A stretch of DNA of 58,415 nt, from positions 1 through 58,415 of IMG/VR virus record IMGVR_UViG_3300041409_000335; one strand, 5' to 3'. This document shows, piece by piece, positions 1 through 6,563 of this stretch. The DNA comes from a virus. The notes beneath the pieces were generated by a model. It was not told the origin of the DNA. It saw only the letters and a list, made by a program, of their open reading frames with translations, and did no database searches. Made by a program: the position numbers and the translations under genes. Every line of letters starts with the position of its first letter. The stretch's first letter is position 1.

Positions 1-37
1 GGGCCAGGCGATGACGGGGGGTGAAATTAAGGTACCC
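1..37. repeat. 37-bp terminal direct repeat, left copy
   Basis: The first 37 bases are identical to the last 37 (58379-58415). An exact end-to-end overlap is what a closed circular contig gives. A short true terminal redundancy would look the same. It supports a complete genome, and the genes on either side make sense when the ends are joined. Confidence 0.95.
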
Positions 38-182
38 CTCCTCTCCATCCGAGGGACAACTGGGCACTTGTCACACCTTACGAAGCGGTCGAAAAGACTA
101 AAATCGAGCGCCATTTAAGGGGGTAGGGGGATCATCTGTATCTGTATGCGATTGTCTTACATATTGTCTTTGCATAGCGGAC
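38..182. other. noncoding left end
   Basis: There is no credible gene here. Joined to 58194-58378 it forms the longest noncoding stretch of the circle, about 400 bases. It contains further G runs near 117-131 and an AT-richer segment at 138-175 that could hold a promoter for the gene starting at 183 or 204. I saw no convincing -35/-10 pair. Confidence 0.6.
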
Positions 183-205
183 ATGTCTGGACATTATTTG
201 GACAT
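179..205 (+). promoter_or_regulatory. three helically phased GGACAT repeats
   Basis: GGACAT occurs at 179-184, 189-194 and 200-205, with start-to-start spacing of 10 and 11 bases, about one helical turn. The copies lie on one face of the DNA and cover the two possible start codons of the first gene (183 and 204). This is the geometry of a repeated protein-binding site. No partner is known. Confidence 0.4.
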
Positions 206-398
206 GACCAAACACCACGCGGAACTGAAGCGAGAAACACGTCAGAGGCTGATGAGGTATGTCGGGATGATGCAGAAGCACTGCGGGCGCGAGCCGGATC
301 GAACTCTGGCGGTTCAGGAAGGGGAGCAATTTCTGGAGTGGCTTGATGTCCAGTTCCTTGCGGAGCGACAAGGTGGAAGGAATGAGGTGAACCAATGA
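183..398 (+). CDS. small hypothetical protein (71 aa)
   Basis: I do not recognise this protein. The second half is a charged amphipathic helix region (residues 15-65) with no Cys motif or membrane segment. A start at 204, giving 64 aa and beginning MTKHHAEL, is equally possible. Neither start has a clear ribosome site, and the GGACAT repeats overlap both. The stop overlaps the next start by 4 bases (ATGA at 395-398), so the gene is translationally coupled to the winged-helix candidate downstream. Confidence 0.6.
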   Translation: MSGHYLDMTKHHAELKRETRQRLMRYVGMMQKHCGREPDRTLAVQEGEQFLEWLDVQFLAERQGGRNEVNQ

Positions 399-907
399 GT
401 GGATTTACCTTGTTGTGGTCGAAGATGCTGTATTCGAGCATCTGGGTGAAGGGTTCCAAGGAGGATCGGCTGCTTTGGGTGACGATTTTGATGATGAAGG
501 ACAAGGACGGGGTGATTCTGTCGTCGGTGCCGGGGCTGGCGCGGATGGCGGTCATCACGGAAAAGGAGTGCCAGACCAGTCTCCAGAAGTTCCTCGATCC
601 GGACCTGGACGATTCGAGCAAGGTTGAGGAGGGCAGGAAGCTGCGGGTGGTGCCTGGGGGATGGCAGGTGGTGAATCACGACCTGTATCGGTTCTCAACG
701 GAGGAGAAGCGGGAGTTCTGGAGAAAGCAGAAGGCGGAGCAGCGCGAGGCGAAGGCGGCAGTGGCCGACAAACCCAAGAAGGAGAGCAAGAAAGCACGGG
801 AAATCCGTCTGCGGGAGGACGCCAAGGCCAAGGCGTTCGAGAAGGCCGAGCAGAACGGGGATCAGGGGGAGGCGGATCGCATCGCGGCCGACGAGTCATG
901 GCGATGA
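395..907 (+). CDS. phage winged-helix replication-type protein
   Basis: The protein has 170 aa. Residues 5-95 match by eye a widespread phage protein: an N-terminal SSIWV segment, a VTILMMKDKDG-like strand/helix, SVPGLARMA as a recognition-helix-like stretch, then GGWQVVNHDLYR. Related proteins are usually found next to replication genes, and the N-terminal half looks like a winged helix. Residues 100-160 are a highly charged Lys/Arg/Glu-rich coiled tail (EKREFWRKQKAEQREAK). A role in DNA binding or replication initiation is inference. It is coupled by ATGA to the upstream gene and overlaps the next gene by 10 bases. Confidence 0.65.
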   Translation: MSGFTLLWSKMLYSSIWVKGSKEDRLLWVTILMMKDKDGVILSSVPGLARMAVITEKECQTSLQKFLDPDLDDSSKVEEGRKLRVVPGGWQVVNHDLYRFSTEEKREFWRKQKAEQREAKAAVADKPKKESKKAREIRLREDAKAKAFEKAEQNGDQGEADRIAADESWR

Positions 908-1137
908 AGGAGCAGGAGTTCAGAATCCCGCTGCTTGAGAAGGTTCCCAAGGGCTACCGCCGGAAGTTCGTGCTGGATCTGCCGGCGGGAAGGCAGGAAA
1001 TCGAGGTGCGCGGCCGGCAATGGCTGGTTTACCGGCAGAGGGGCGGGGTAGGCCGCCACAACGGCGACTCACTGGACTGGATTCAGGAATGCGTCGAGCG
1101 AATACGGGGAGAGCTGGAGGAATTGGCCCAAAAGTGA
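898..1137 (+). CDS. small hypothetical protein (79 aa)
   Basis: It starts at ATG 898, or at the second Met at 904, inside the last codons of the preceding gene. It has a mixed beta/alpha composition with RKFVLDL and EIEVRGRQWLVYRQ strands and a C-terminal helix rich in Glu. I recognise no family. It is the last gene of the small + strand cluster that runs through the contig junction. Confidence 0.6.
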   Translation: MAMKEQEFRIPLLEKVPKGYRRKFVLDLPAGRQEIEVRGRQWLVYRQRGGVGRHNGDSLDWIQECVERIRGELEELAQK

Positions 1138-1180
1138 CCGGATGTGCATTTTTGCCGCCTCATCGGAGGAGCCAAAAACC

Positions 1181-1230
1181 GACATCCTACCGTTTCACCG
1201 GAAATCGGTAAAAAGGGGACATCCTACCGT
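1181..1230. repeat. 13-bp direct repeat GACATCCTACCGT
   Basis: Exact copies lie at 1181-1193 and 1218-1230, 37 bases apart. Between them TACCG (1189-1193) faces CGGTA (1206-1210), so one copy is also half of a short inverted repeat. It could be a pair of binding sites. Confidence 0.7.
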
Positions 1231-1262
1231 ATTACGTAAATGGGTAGTTTCTGACTTCCTGC

Positions 1263-1283
1263 CTCAAACACGCGTGGTTTGAG
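1263..1283. terminator. palindromic hairpin in convergent spacer
   Basis: CTCAAAC and GTTTGAG form a perfect 7-bp stem around ACGCGTG. There is no T tract, so intrinsic termination is uncertain. The position between two convergent genes suggests transcript-end formation. Confidence 0.35.
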
Positions 1284-1379
1284 AACGCATTCGTTTCATC
1301 GCCACGCAAGGGGGGAAAAGTGATCCACCTTTTCCGCCGGCCGAGTTCGCGGAATTCCGCACGGAAAATTCGCGGAAAA

Positions 1380-1589
1380 TCACGCCCGGCGACGGGTGCC
1401 ACGGGGCGGCCGGGGAGGGGGCGCACCGATTCGGCGGTCGAATATCAAACTGGCCCGCCGCACGAGCTGGTTGTAGAGCGGAGTGGCCATCTTCTTGCCG
1501 GCGTCGGACTTCAGGAACGCCTCGATCTGCTCGGCCGAGTCCATGCAGTTGCAGTAGAGGAGCGGCGAGTGGCAGGTGTGGCAGTTCAT
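1380..1589 (-). CDS. small Cys-rich protein (69 aa)
   Basis: The N terminus carries four to five cysteines in a zinc-site pattern: CHTC at residues 3-6, then CNC at 13-15. A helix and a basic Pro/Arg-rich tail follow. The start at 1589 is set by a 4-base ATGA overlap with the upstream gene. The function is unknown; nucleic-acid or protein binding is possible. It is the last gene of the - strand cluster. Confidence 0.65.
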   Translation of the reverse strand: MNCHTCHSPLLYCNCMDSAEQIEAFLKSDAGKKMATPLYNQLVRRASLIFDRRIGAPPPRPPRGTRRRA

Positions 1590-1801
1590 CCGACCCTCCA
1601 GACAACCTGGTGATCCGGACCATCCTTGCGGCCGACGACGACCCAGCCGTGGCTGCGAGCATAGGCCCGGACGGAGTTGGCGGTGCGGTTCTGCATCCGA
1701 ACGCCCTTCTGCTTGTCCACGACCATCGCCTTGATGCCGTCGGTCAGGCGCGGGACTTTGATGCGCGGAGTGGGAGCCTTCTCTTCGATGAGTTCGATCA
1801 T
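1586..1801 (-). CDS. small hypothetical protein (71 aa)
   Basis: This is a mixed alpha/beta protein with no membrane segment or Cys motif. The C-terminal half (ANSVRAYARSHGWVVVGRK) reads like a helix followed by a strand. It begins immediately after a strong - strand terminator (1810-1862), so it and the next gene may form a separately controlled tail of the operon. Confidence 0.6.
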   Translation of the reverse strand: MIELIEEKAPTPRIKVPRLTDGIKAMVVDKQKGVRMQNRTANSVRAYARSHGWVVVGRKDGPDHQVVWRVG

Positions 1802-1809
1802 GTGGGCAT

Positions 1810-1862
1810 AAAAAAACGCCGCCCCGCCGGTAAGGTGAGCACTTTGAGTTTCCGGCGGAGCG
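1810..1862 (-). terminator. intrinsic terminator, - strand
   Basis: On the - strand an 11-bp GC stem (CGCTCCGCCGG with CCGGCGGGGCG, one G-T pair) is followed within three bases by seven T residues (the A run at 1810-1816). It lies between the stop of the membrane-protein gene (1892) and the start at 1801. It should end most transcripts of the upstream genes. Confidence 0.75.
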
Positions 1863-1891
1863 ACGATGACCCGGACATCGGGCCAAGTTGG

Positions 1892-2188
1892 TTACACGGT
1901 GGGCGGGTTGAGCGCAGCGTCGAGCCGCGCCTTCGCCGCATTGATTTCCGTCGTCCGTGCATCGATGGCCGTGATGAGCGGCACGATGTCGGAGTCAGGC
2001 GTCGAGGGGGCACCCTGGTTGCCCAGGGCCGTCACTGCCTTGTCCACGGAATCGGAGAGTCCGGTGGTGGCAGTTGTGAGGTTGTTGATCGCAGTGGTCA
2101 GTTCGGTAGTTTTCATAGCGAATAAATAAACGCCCAAAGTGACGGCAATGGCAAGGAGCGCGATGGATACGGCAATCTCGTTGATCAT
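1892..2188 (-). CDS. small single-pass membrane protein (98 aa)
   Basis: Residues 5-25 form one hydrophobic segment (AVSIALLAIAVTLGVYLFAM). A Thr/Asn/Ala-rich helical, probably coiled domain follows, with TELTTAINNLTTATTGL-type heptads. The topology (short N terminus, one membrane span, coiled ectodomain) fits a holin-like or spanin-like accessory, but no signature proves it. The start at 2188 overlaps the upstream stop by 4 bases. A strong terminator follows. Confidence 0.6.
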   Translation of the reverse strand: MINEIAVSIALLAIAVTLGVYLFAMKTTELTTAINNLTTATTGLSDSVDKAVTALGNQGAPSTPDSDIVPLITAIDARTTEINAAKARLDAALNPPTV

Positions 2189-2466
2189 GTTCTGTCCGCT
2201 CGTCGAAGGTTTGCGATGTCGTCCCCGTCCTCGTTCTCCCACTCCTCCCACTCCCCGTCCTTGAACACTTCGAGCCCGAAGACGTTCGAGTCGATGCCCT
2301 GGATGAGAAGCTGGCTTTCCGCCATTGCATCGATGAGGCGCATGGCGTGGAAGTGATCCTTCACCGGAAAGTAGTCCGGATCACGGGGCGGATTCACGAT
2401 GTTCCACACCCGCAGATCGCCGGGCTTGGCCACCATCGCAAACCGCATCTGGCTGGCGCGGCTCAT
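2185..2466 (-). CDS. hypothetical acidic-tailed protein (93 aa)
   Basis: The sequence reads as a compact alpha/beta fold with DYFPVKDHFHAMRLIDAM followed by NVFGLEVFKDGEW. Phage and host proteins with this F-x-LE-x-F-x-DGEW ending are common, but I know no function. The C terminus is acidic (EEWENEDGDD). It is ATGA-coupled on both sides. Confidence 0.6.
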   Translation of the reverse strand: MSRASQMRFAMVAKPGDLRVWNIVNPPRDPDYFPVKDHFHAMRLIDAMAESQLLIQGIDSNVFGLEVFKDGEWEEWENEDGDDIANLRRADRT

Positions 2467-3068
2467 TTCTTCTTCCTCGACCGTTTGGCCGGCGTGCGCT
2501 CGTCGTCGCTCGTCGGCCCGTTGGAAAGCTGGAGCGGCTCCTGAGCGCCGATGGTAGGCCAGAACAGTTGGCCGTAGGAATCCATGACGGCCTTGGCCTG
2601 CTCGATCTCCAGCGAGTTGCTCCCGTGCCGGCCGGCGACGAGGGCGAACCATCCGACTTCGACGTCGTGCTTTCGCATCTTCAGCTTCGGGCGCTTCAGA
2701 TCGTCGCGGATGACCTGGCCTTCCTGATCCGAGCAGACGACGAGATGGTGCATCTCATGATCGAGGAGCGCACGGCGCTGGCCTTCGGAGGCGTCCTCCC
2801 ACCAGTCGCCGTCCAACAGGATTTCGGCATCTGCGCGGCCCATCACTCGATCCTTCACGCCGAGCTTGCGGCAGACGCCCAGCGCCCGGATGCCGTGCTT
2901 GGTGATCGCGTCGCCTTTTGATTCTCCGTCCTCGCCGACTTCAGCGAACGCGAACAGGAAATCGATCCGGACCTTGGCTTCGATGAGTTCCTTGTAAGAA
3001 GGGAATTCCTTCATCAGCTCTTCGGCCATCTCCTTCACTTCAGGGGGGCATTTTTGGTATGTGGACAT
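2463..3068 (-). CDS. putative phage metallopeptidase
   Basis: The protein has 201 aa from MSTYQKC. Residues 33-42 (VRIDFLFAFA), 82-92 (EILLDGDWWED) and the zinc motif HEMHH at 104-108 (HExxH pattern) match the phage putative metallopeptidase family. In that family the two His and the Glu would bind zinc and catalyse hydrolysis. The substrate is unknown; it could be processing of a phage or host protein. No signal peptide or wall-binding domain is seen, so I do not call it an endolysin. The C terminus is Lys-rich. Confidence 0.7.
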   Translation of the reverse strand: MSTYQKCPPEVKEMAEELMKEFPSYKELIEAKVRIDFLFAFAEVGEDGESKGDAITKHGIRALGVCRKLGVKDRVMGRADAEILLDGDWWEDASEGQRRALLDHEMHHLVVCSDQEGQVIRDDLKRPKLKMRKHDVEVGWFALVAGRHGSNSLEIEQAKAVMDSYGQLFWPTIGAQEPLQLSNGPTSDDERTPAKRSRKKK

Positions 3069-3100
3069 AGGGGTGTGTTGTTGGTTGAGGTTTACGGAAA

Positions 3101-3370
3101 TCAGACCGGCGTCTCTTTCAGCGCAAAGTCGATGTGCTGGAGCCGGAGGCAAATGTCATTGGAAGCGTTGGCCAGTCCCACCGCCCGGTTGAGCATATCG
3201 ACCACGGCCGGGGTTGGCAGGGGGCGCGTCAGGGACATGGTTTCGACGAGGCGTGGAACTGCGTCCACTGCTTCGCGCAGCCGTGTTCGCCGTGCCGCCG
3301 ACGCGCCTCTGACGAGGACTTCGTTCGCGGCTTCGAGCAGTTCAATCAATCGTGGATCAGGGGTGTTCAT
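3101..3370 (-). CDS. hypothetical helical protein (89 aa)
   Basis: This is an almost entirely helical protein beginning MNTPDPRLIELL, with Arg/Ala-rich amphipathic helices and no Cys. I do not recognise it. The start codon lies 14 bases inside the upstream gene. A 32-base gap separates it from the metallopeptidase gene. Confidence 0.6.
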   Translation of the reverse strand: MNTPDPRLIELLEAANEVLVRGASAARRTRLREAVDAVPRLVETMSLTRPLPTPAVVDMLNRAVGLANASNDICLRLQHIDFALKETPV

Positions 3371-3842
3371 TTTTGAGGTTGTGACAGACGGCCGGCTCGC
3401 TCCCGGCGGCCCATCCGCGCTGCGGAGCCATGCACGTCGTCGGCGTTTGAATCGTGCGGCCGTTGTTCATGCCGAGCGGGATCTTGGGGGCGCACCAGAG
3501 AATGTAGTAGTTCGACGGATCGCAAAGGCGCGACTCCGCCGGGAACAGTTCGACCGCCTCCCACTCCTCGCCGCACAACTGGTTCTTGATCATCTGGAAG
3601 TCGCGCCAGTCGTGGCGCGGCTCGCCGTCCAAACAGCAGATGCCGAGCTGCACCCACGGGCCGCCGCCCAGCGGCCAGCCTTCGTGATGGATGCGAACGG
3701 TGATCTCGTACAGATCGTTTTCCCAGACTTGCACACCTTCCTTCCAGAGATCGGCGGGCTTGAGCACTTGGAACTTCCGGCTGGGTTTGAGGCGGGCGGA
3801 GATCCGGCGGGCGAGGGCAATAAATTCTTCGACGGTGTTCAT
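3357..3842 (-). CDS. DUF7694-like conserved phage protein
   Basis: The protein has 161 aa. The segment around residues 75-120 (DWRDFQMIKNQLCGEEWEA, then VELFPAESRLCD) matches a conserved phage domain I know as DUF7694, of unknown function. The family is recognised by W-x2-FQ-x2-KN followed by E-x-VELFPAESRL. The Pro-rich C terminus is not conserved in memory. It is ATGA-coupled to the upstream gene. Confidence 0.65.
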   Translation of the reverse strand: MNTVEEFIALARRISARLKPSRKFQVLKPADLWKEGVQVWENDLYEITVRIHHEGWPLGGGPWVQLGICCLDGEPRHDWRDFQMIKNQLCGEEWEAVELFPAESRLCDPSNYYILWCAPKIPLGMNNGRTIQTPTTCMAPQRGWAAGSEPAVCHNLKNEHP

Positions 3843-4075
3843 TTCTTTGCGCGACGTGGTTTGGCTTTGAGTTTATTGGCGATGCGGCGGGCGAGAGGGC
3901 TGACGAGATGGCTCACGTCCTCATCCTTGCGGTCGGGTGCCAGGATGCGCTTGCCCATCGGCACGCGCCAAAGCCCCTTCTCTTGGGTAATGGCTCCGTT
4001 GCTCGGCTCCGTCGCCGCCTTGGTGATCGCCTCCCGGTCGATGCCCAGATTCTTGCACAGATCCTCGTAACTCAT
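3839..4075 (-). CDS. hypothetical basic protein (78 aa)
   Basis: It starts MSYEDLCKNLGIDREAI, which could be a small helix-turn-helix-like region, and ends in a Lys/Arg-rich tail (KLKAKPRRAKK) that could bind nucleic acid. No family is recognised. The start is fixed by a 4-base overlap with the upstream stop. Confidence 0.55.
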   Translation of the reverse strand: MSYEDLCKNLGIDREAITKAATEPSNGAITQEKGLWRVPMGKRILAPDRKDEDVSHLVSPLARRIANKLKAKPRRAKK

Positions 4076-4476
4076 GGTGGTGGTTGGCCAATGTTGATCG
4101 GTTTGCAGGAATCCTGTGAAGGAAGGGCGTTGGCGTCCGCTGAGAGCTTCAACCACTCCGGGTTGAGCATCGGCTCTTCGCCGGCCAGCCACTTCTCGGC
4201 GGCCATGATGACGTCGGTGCGCTCACTGCTGGTCCAGCCGATGCACCCGATCAGCACCCGCGCCTCCGCGAGCCGCTTCCTGTAGTTGTCGAACTCGGAC
4301 AGCCACGCCATGCGAGACTCTTCCGTTTGCAGGAAAGACTTCTTGAGCTTGGCGATCTGCGCGTCCTTCTCGGCGAAGGCAGCCTGCATCTTCACCGCCA
4401 CGTCCTTCGCAATGCGCTCATCGATGGCGATGAAGAGGCAGTTCAGCGCCTTCTGCGCTTCTTCTTGGACATTCAC
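4072..4476 (-). CDS. hypothetical coiled-coil protein (134 aa)
   Basis: A long amphipathic helix spans about residues 3-75, with heptad-like A/L/K/E spacing. A globular C-terminal part with EKWLAGEEPMLNPEWLKL follows. The GTG start at 4476 overlaps the upstream stop (GTGA). The function is unknown; an oligomeric regulator or structural accessory is possible. Confidence 0.6.
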   Translation of the reverse strand: MNVQEEAQKALNCLFIAIDERIAKDVAVKMQAAFAEKDAQIAKLKKSFLQTEESRMAWLSEFDNYRKRLAEARVLIGCIGWTSSERTDVIMAAEKWLAGEEPMLNPEWLKLSADANALPSQDSCKPINIGQPPP

Positions 4477-4676
4477 AGCAGTTGCCTTTGATCGATGGTC
4501 AAGTCCACCAGCGCCGAGAAGGAAATCACCTTGGGCCTTGGCGAGTGCCAGCGGCGCACGACGATCCCCTTCTTCGTGAGGCTGAAGCTGAACGGCCTCC
4601 CCTCAACTTCCACGGTCACCTTCGAGAAATTGACGTGCGTCCGTTTGGCCTTGGTCTTCTCAACGGTGTCGCTCAC
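4473..4676 (-). CDS. small hypothetical protein (67 aa)
   Basis: This is a basic, beta-rich protein (VTVEVEGRPFSFSLTKKGIVVRRW) with alternating strands, perhaps a small barrel. The GTG start at 4676 overlaps the stop of the 56-aa Cys protein upstream. No family is recognised. Confidence 0.6.
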   Translation of the reverse strand: MSDTVEKTKAKRTHVNFSKVTVEVEGRPFSFSLTKKGIVVRRWHSPRPKVISFSALVDLTIDQRQLL

Positions 4677-4843
4677 TCGGCCTTGCTCCTTTCAGCCTCG
4701 TTGCGCTCGATCTGCTGTCGGATGCGTTCCTGGTAGTCCGGGCCGACATAGAGGTGTTCGGACTGAAGTATCTTCTCGAACCGTTCCTTGAGGTCAGGGC
4801 AAGGGCAGGCGGCAAGGTCTTGGTTGCACTTCATGCAGATCAT
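4673..4843 (-). CDS. micro zinc-binding-type protein (56 aa)
   Basis: The protein begins MICMKCNQDLAACPCPD, so C3-x2-C6 and C13-x-C15 could hold one zinc. A charged helix follows to residue 56. It fills the gap between its neighbours exactly, with ATGA (4840-4843) and GTGA (4673-4676) overlaps, which is the main evidence that it is real. Confidence 0.65.
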   Translation of the reverse strand: MICMKCNQDLAACPCPDLKERFEKILQSEHLYVGPDYQERIRQQIERNEAERSKAE

Positions 4844-5079
4844 AATTCAGTAGGGGCGGGAGGTTGAGTCGGAGGTTCAGAAAGTTTGTCGAGCGCCTTC
4901 ATCACCTGCTCGTCGTTCTCGCCGGCCAGGATGATGAGCTGCACGTTCGCCAGCGTGGGATCACCGGGCACCGGCCCGATCACCAGCGGCTTGCCGAAAG
5001 CGATCTCGCGGAGGTTCTCGACGTTGAGACCGATGAGCACGAATTCACGGCCCATGTTGTTCATGCGGCCGAAGATCAT
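4840..5079 (-). CDS. small hypothetical protein (79 aa)
   Basis: It starts MIFGRMNNMGREFVLIG. The pattern REFVLIGLNVENL, VIGPVPGDPTLANVQLIILAG is a beta/alpha repeat with a Pro-rich tail, and I know no function. Its start overlaps the upstream stop by ATGA. Confidence 0.6.
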   Translation of the reverse strand: MIFGRMNNMGREFVLIGLNVENLREIAFGKPLVIGPVPGDPTLANVQLIILAGENDEQVMKALDKLSEPPTQPPAPTEL

Positions 5080-5318
5080 TTGATCCTCCAGATCCGCACG
5101 TTCGGCCTCTCCGCCTCCGACGTGAACTCGCGGCCTTCCCATTTGGCCTGAGCCCACCAGATGAGAGTCGAGACGGAGCTGACTGAAGTCTTCAGCGCGA
5201 ACGACTCACCGACCTTCAAGTTGCCGATGGCCTCCTGCCTCTCGCTCTTGCGCAGCCGATGCTTTTTTTCCTTACGGCCTTTCGGAATGGGGTGGGTGCT
5301 TGTGATTTTGATGGTCAT
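5076..5318 (-). CDS. first gene of the left - strand cluster (80 aa)
   Basis: This is a basic protein with a Lys/Arg-rich N-terminal third (KGRKEKKHRLRKSERQEA) and a C-terminal strand-helix part (ESFALKTSVSSVSTLIWWAQAK). Some phage proteins of this shape are DNA-binding, but I cannot place it. A perfect ribosome site (AAGGAG, five bases before ATG) precedes it. That site is fused to a TTAATTAA word that is part of the 5328-5338 regulatory motif. Confidence 0.65.
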   Translation of the reverse strand: MTIKITSTHPIPKGRKEKKHRLRKSERQEAIGNLKVGESFALKTSVSSVSTLIWWAQAKWEGREFTSEAERPNVRIWRIK

Positions 5319-5327
5319 GTCTGCTCC

Positions 5328-5372
5328 TTAATTAAATAAAGTCTTGCCAACTTTCAAGTTCTTAATTAAATA
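5328..5372. promoter_or_regulatory. divergent control region with two TTAATTAAATA motifs
   Basis: TTAATTAAATA lies at 5328-5338 and 5362-5372, both pointing toward the + gene at 5400. The spacer separates the left - strand cluster from the long + strand block. The same word occurs only at two other control positions that I found. It contains the palindrome TTAATTAA and a -10-like TAAATA. Confidence 0.6.
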
Positions 5373-5399
5373 AGCTCGCATGACGAACGCCATCCGAGC

Positions 5400-5693
5400 A
5401 TGAAACCCACTCTCAAGCGAATCGGCTTCCTCGTGATCGACAAGTGCGAGGTTCACGAACAGCCGCTCGGACTGGACCTGTCGCCGGACAAGCCCATCGG
5501 GGGAATCTTGGAATGGACGGACGGCCCGCGCACAGTTTTTGAAACACGGGCGGAAGCCAAGAAGGCGATCAACCGGACGGAGCACTACCGGCTCGCGTTC
5601 AACAGCAGCCCCGGACAGCCGGAGAAGAAGTTCTGCGAAATCATTCCGCTGGCCGTCGTCACGCACACCGGGGAGAAGAAGAATGACCCGTGA
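5400..5693 (+). CDS. hypothetical protein (97 aa)
   Basis: First gene of the + strand block, 28 bases after the second TTAATTAAATA. The order of strands and helices (IGFLVIDKCEVHEQP, GILEWTDGPRTVFETRAEAKKAI) suggests a small alpha/beta fold. I do not recognise it. It overlaps the resolvase-like gene by 11 bases. Confidence 0.6.
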   Translation: MKPTLKRIGFLVIDKCEVHEQPLGLDLSPDKPIGGILEWTDGPRTVFETRAEAKKAINRTEHYRLAFNSSPGQPEKKFCEIIPLAVVTHTGEKKNDP

Positions 5694-6045
5694 AGAAATC
5701 CTCCAACGCTACCCTAGAGCCAGTGAAGCCTTCCTCCGGGCCAACGCTGATGCTCACCGTGTGGCACCCGGTCCCGTCGCTCAACGATGTCGTGACGATG
5801 AGCCTGTGGCAGAAGATGCGGGAGAAACTGCTTACAAAGGGCGCTGTCTTGTCCGCATTACGAGCTTCCGCCGCAAGCTCTGCGACGAACGAAATCTCTA
5901 TGACAAACACTTTGTTGACGCTCTCAAAGAAGCTGGCGCGTTCATTGACGACTCGCCGGCCTACGTCCAAGTCGAAGTCTCGCAAGAGCGCGTGATGTCC
6001 CCCCACGAAGAAAGAACCGTCATCCAGTTGTCGCCATGCCAGTGA
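5683..6045 (+). CDS. RusA-like Holliday junction resolvase candidate
   Basis: The protein has 120 aa, beginning MTREEILQRYPRASEAF, with a good ribosome site (GGAGAAG) in front. The C-terminal half (RCLVRITSFRRKLCDERN, then FVDALKEAGAFIDDSPAYV) follows the RusA pattern: an Asp/Asn pair (D68, N71), an Asp in the following helix (D79) and a late DD (89-90) that would bind Mg2+. RusA dimers cut four-way junctions, which fits processing of replicating phage DNA before packaging. The N-terminal 50 residues are a variable linker. The assignment is by motif only. Confidence 0.55.
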   Translation: MTREEILQRYPRASEAFLRANADAHRVAPGPVAQRCRDDEPVAEDAGETAYKGRCLVRITSFRRKLCDERNLYDKHFVDALKEAGAFIDDSPAYVQVEVSQERVMSPHEERTVIQLSPCQ

Positions 6046-6290
6046 AGAAATCCAAACCCAAGACGCCAGAGGAACTCCAGCAGTTGCTCGACCTTTTTCT
6101 TGAGCAGGAAAAAGACGATACGCAGTGCAACTGCTTTGTTTGCGGGGTGCGCAAGTCGGCTCGACTGGCTGCCATCGAATCGCTCCGCTACGCCCTGGGG
6201 ATCGAGGAAAAGTCGTTCACTGAGCTGGTTGAAGAGCTGAAGGAGTGGAGCGCCAAACGAAACAAAGACCATGCTTCCCACTCCGAATGA
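6036..6290 (+). CDS. hypothetical Cys-containing protein (84 aa)
   Basis: A basic start and an amphipathic helix are followed by CNCFVCGVRKSARL (residues 30-43), which could be part of a zinc site. An acidic helix ends the protein. Its start overlaps the resolvase-like gene, and its stop overlaps the next gene by ATGA. Confidence 0.6.
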   Translation: MPVKKSKPKTPEELQQLLDLFLEQEKDDTQCNCFVCGVRKSARLAAIESLRYALGIEEKSFTELVEELKEWSAKRNKDHASHSE

Positions 6291-6550
6291 CTCTCGCCGT
6301 CGTCCGCTGGAATCCACTGGCCCGTGGCCACTGCCCGCGCTGCGGAGCGTTCTGCAAGCCGTCGGACATCCGGCTGCTCGGCCATCCGACCGTGGCGTGC
6401 CCAAACGATTACCATGAGAAGCACATGGCCAAGGCACGGCGGCAGATTAAGCAGAAGCGTGATCCGGACATCCGGGTGTGCGGCTTCCTTTGGTTCGCCC
6501 CGTGGTCAGTGCCGGCGCTTGGACACTTGCGAAAACTCAGCAATCCATGA
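6287..6550 (+). CDS. zinc-ribbon-type small protein (87 aa)
   Basis: It starts MTLAVVRWNPLARGH, then CPRC at residues 16-19, a lone C at 22, and later Cys residues before a basic patch (KARRQIKQKR). The pattern suggests a zinc ribbon with nucleic-acid affinity. No family is recognised. Confidence 0.6.
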   Translation: MTLAVVRWNPLARGHCPRCGAFCKPSDIRLLGHPTVACPNDYHEKHMAKARRQIKQKRDPDIRVCGFLWFAPWSVPALGHLRKLSNP

Positions 6551-6563
6551 GGAATAAGAACCT

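Larger units (their letters stand above)
1138..1379. other. convergent intergenic region with repeats and hairpins
   Basis: These 242 bases lie between a + gene ending at 1137 and a - gene ending at 1380. They hold a 13-bp direct repeat (1181 and 1218), a palindromic hairpin at 1263-1283, the perfect palindrome GCGGAATTCCGC at 1349-1360, and TTTTCCGC (1330) facing GCGGAAAA (1372). A bidirectional termination or regulatory role is likely. I see no gene in it. Confidence 0.6.

Noticed and set aside
2463-3068. Endolysin call for the HExxH protein
   Set aside because: No cell-wall-binding domain or known peptidoglycan peptidase motif. The sequence fits the general phage metallopeptidase family better.
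5690-5995. Alternative frame with LMLTVWHPVPSLNDVV inside the resolvase-like gene, suggesting a frameshifted RusA N terminus
   Set aside because: The 5683-6045 frame already gives a complete protein of the expected family layout with its own ribosome site. The other frame has no independent support.
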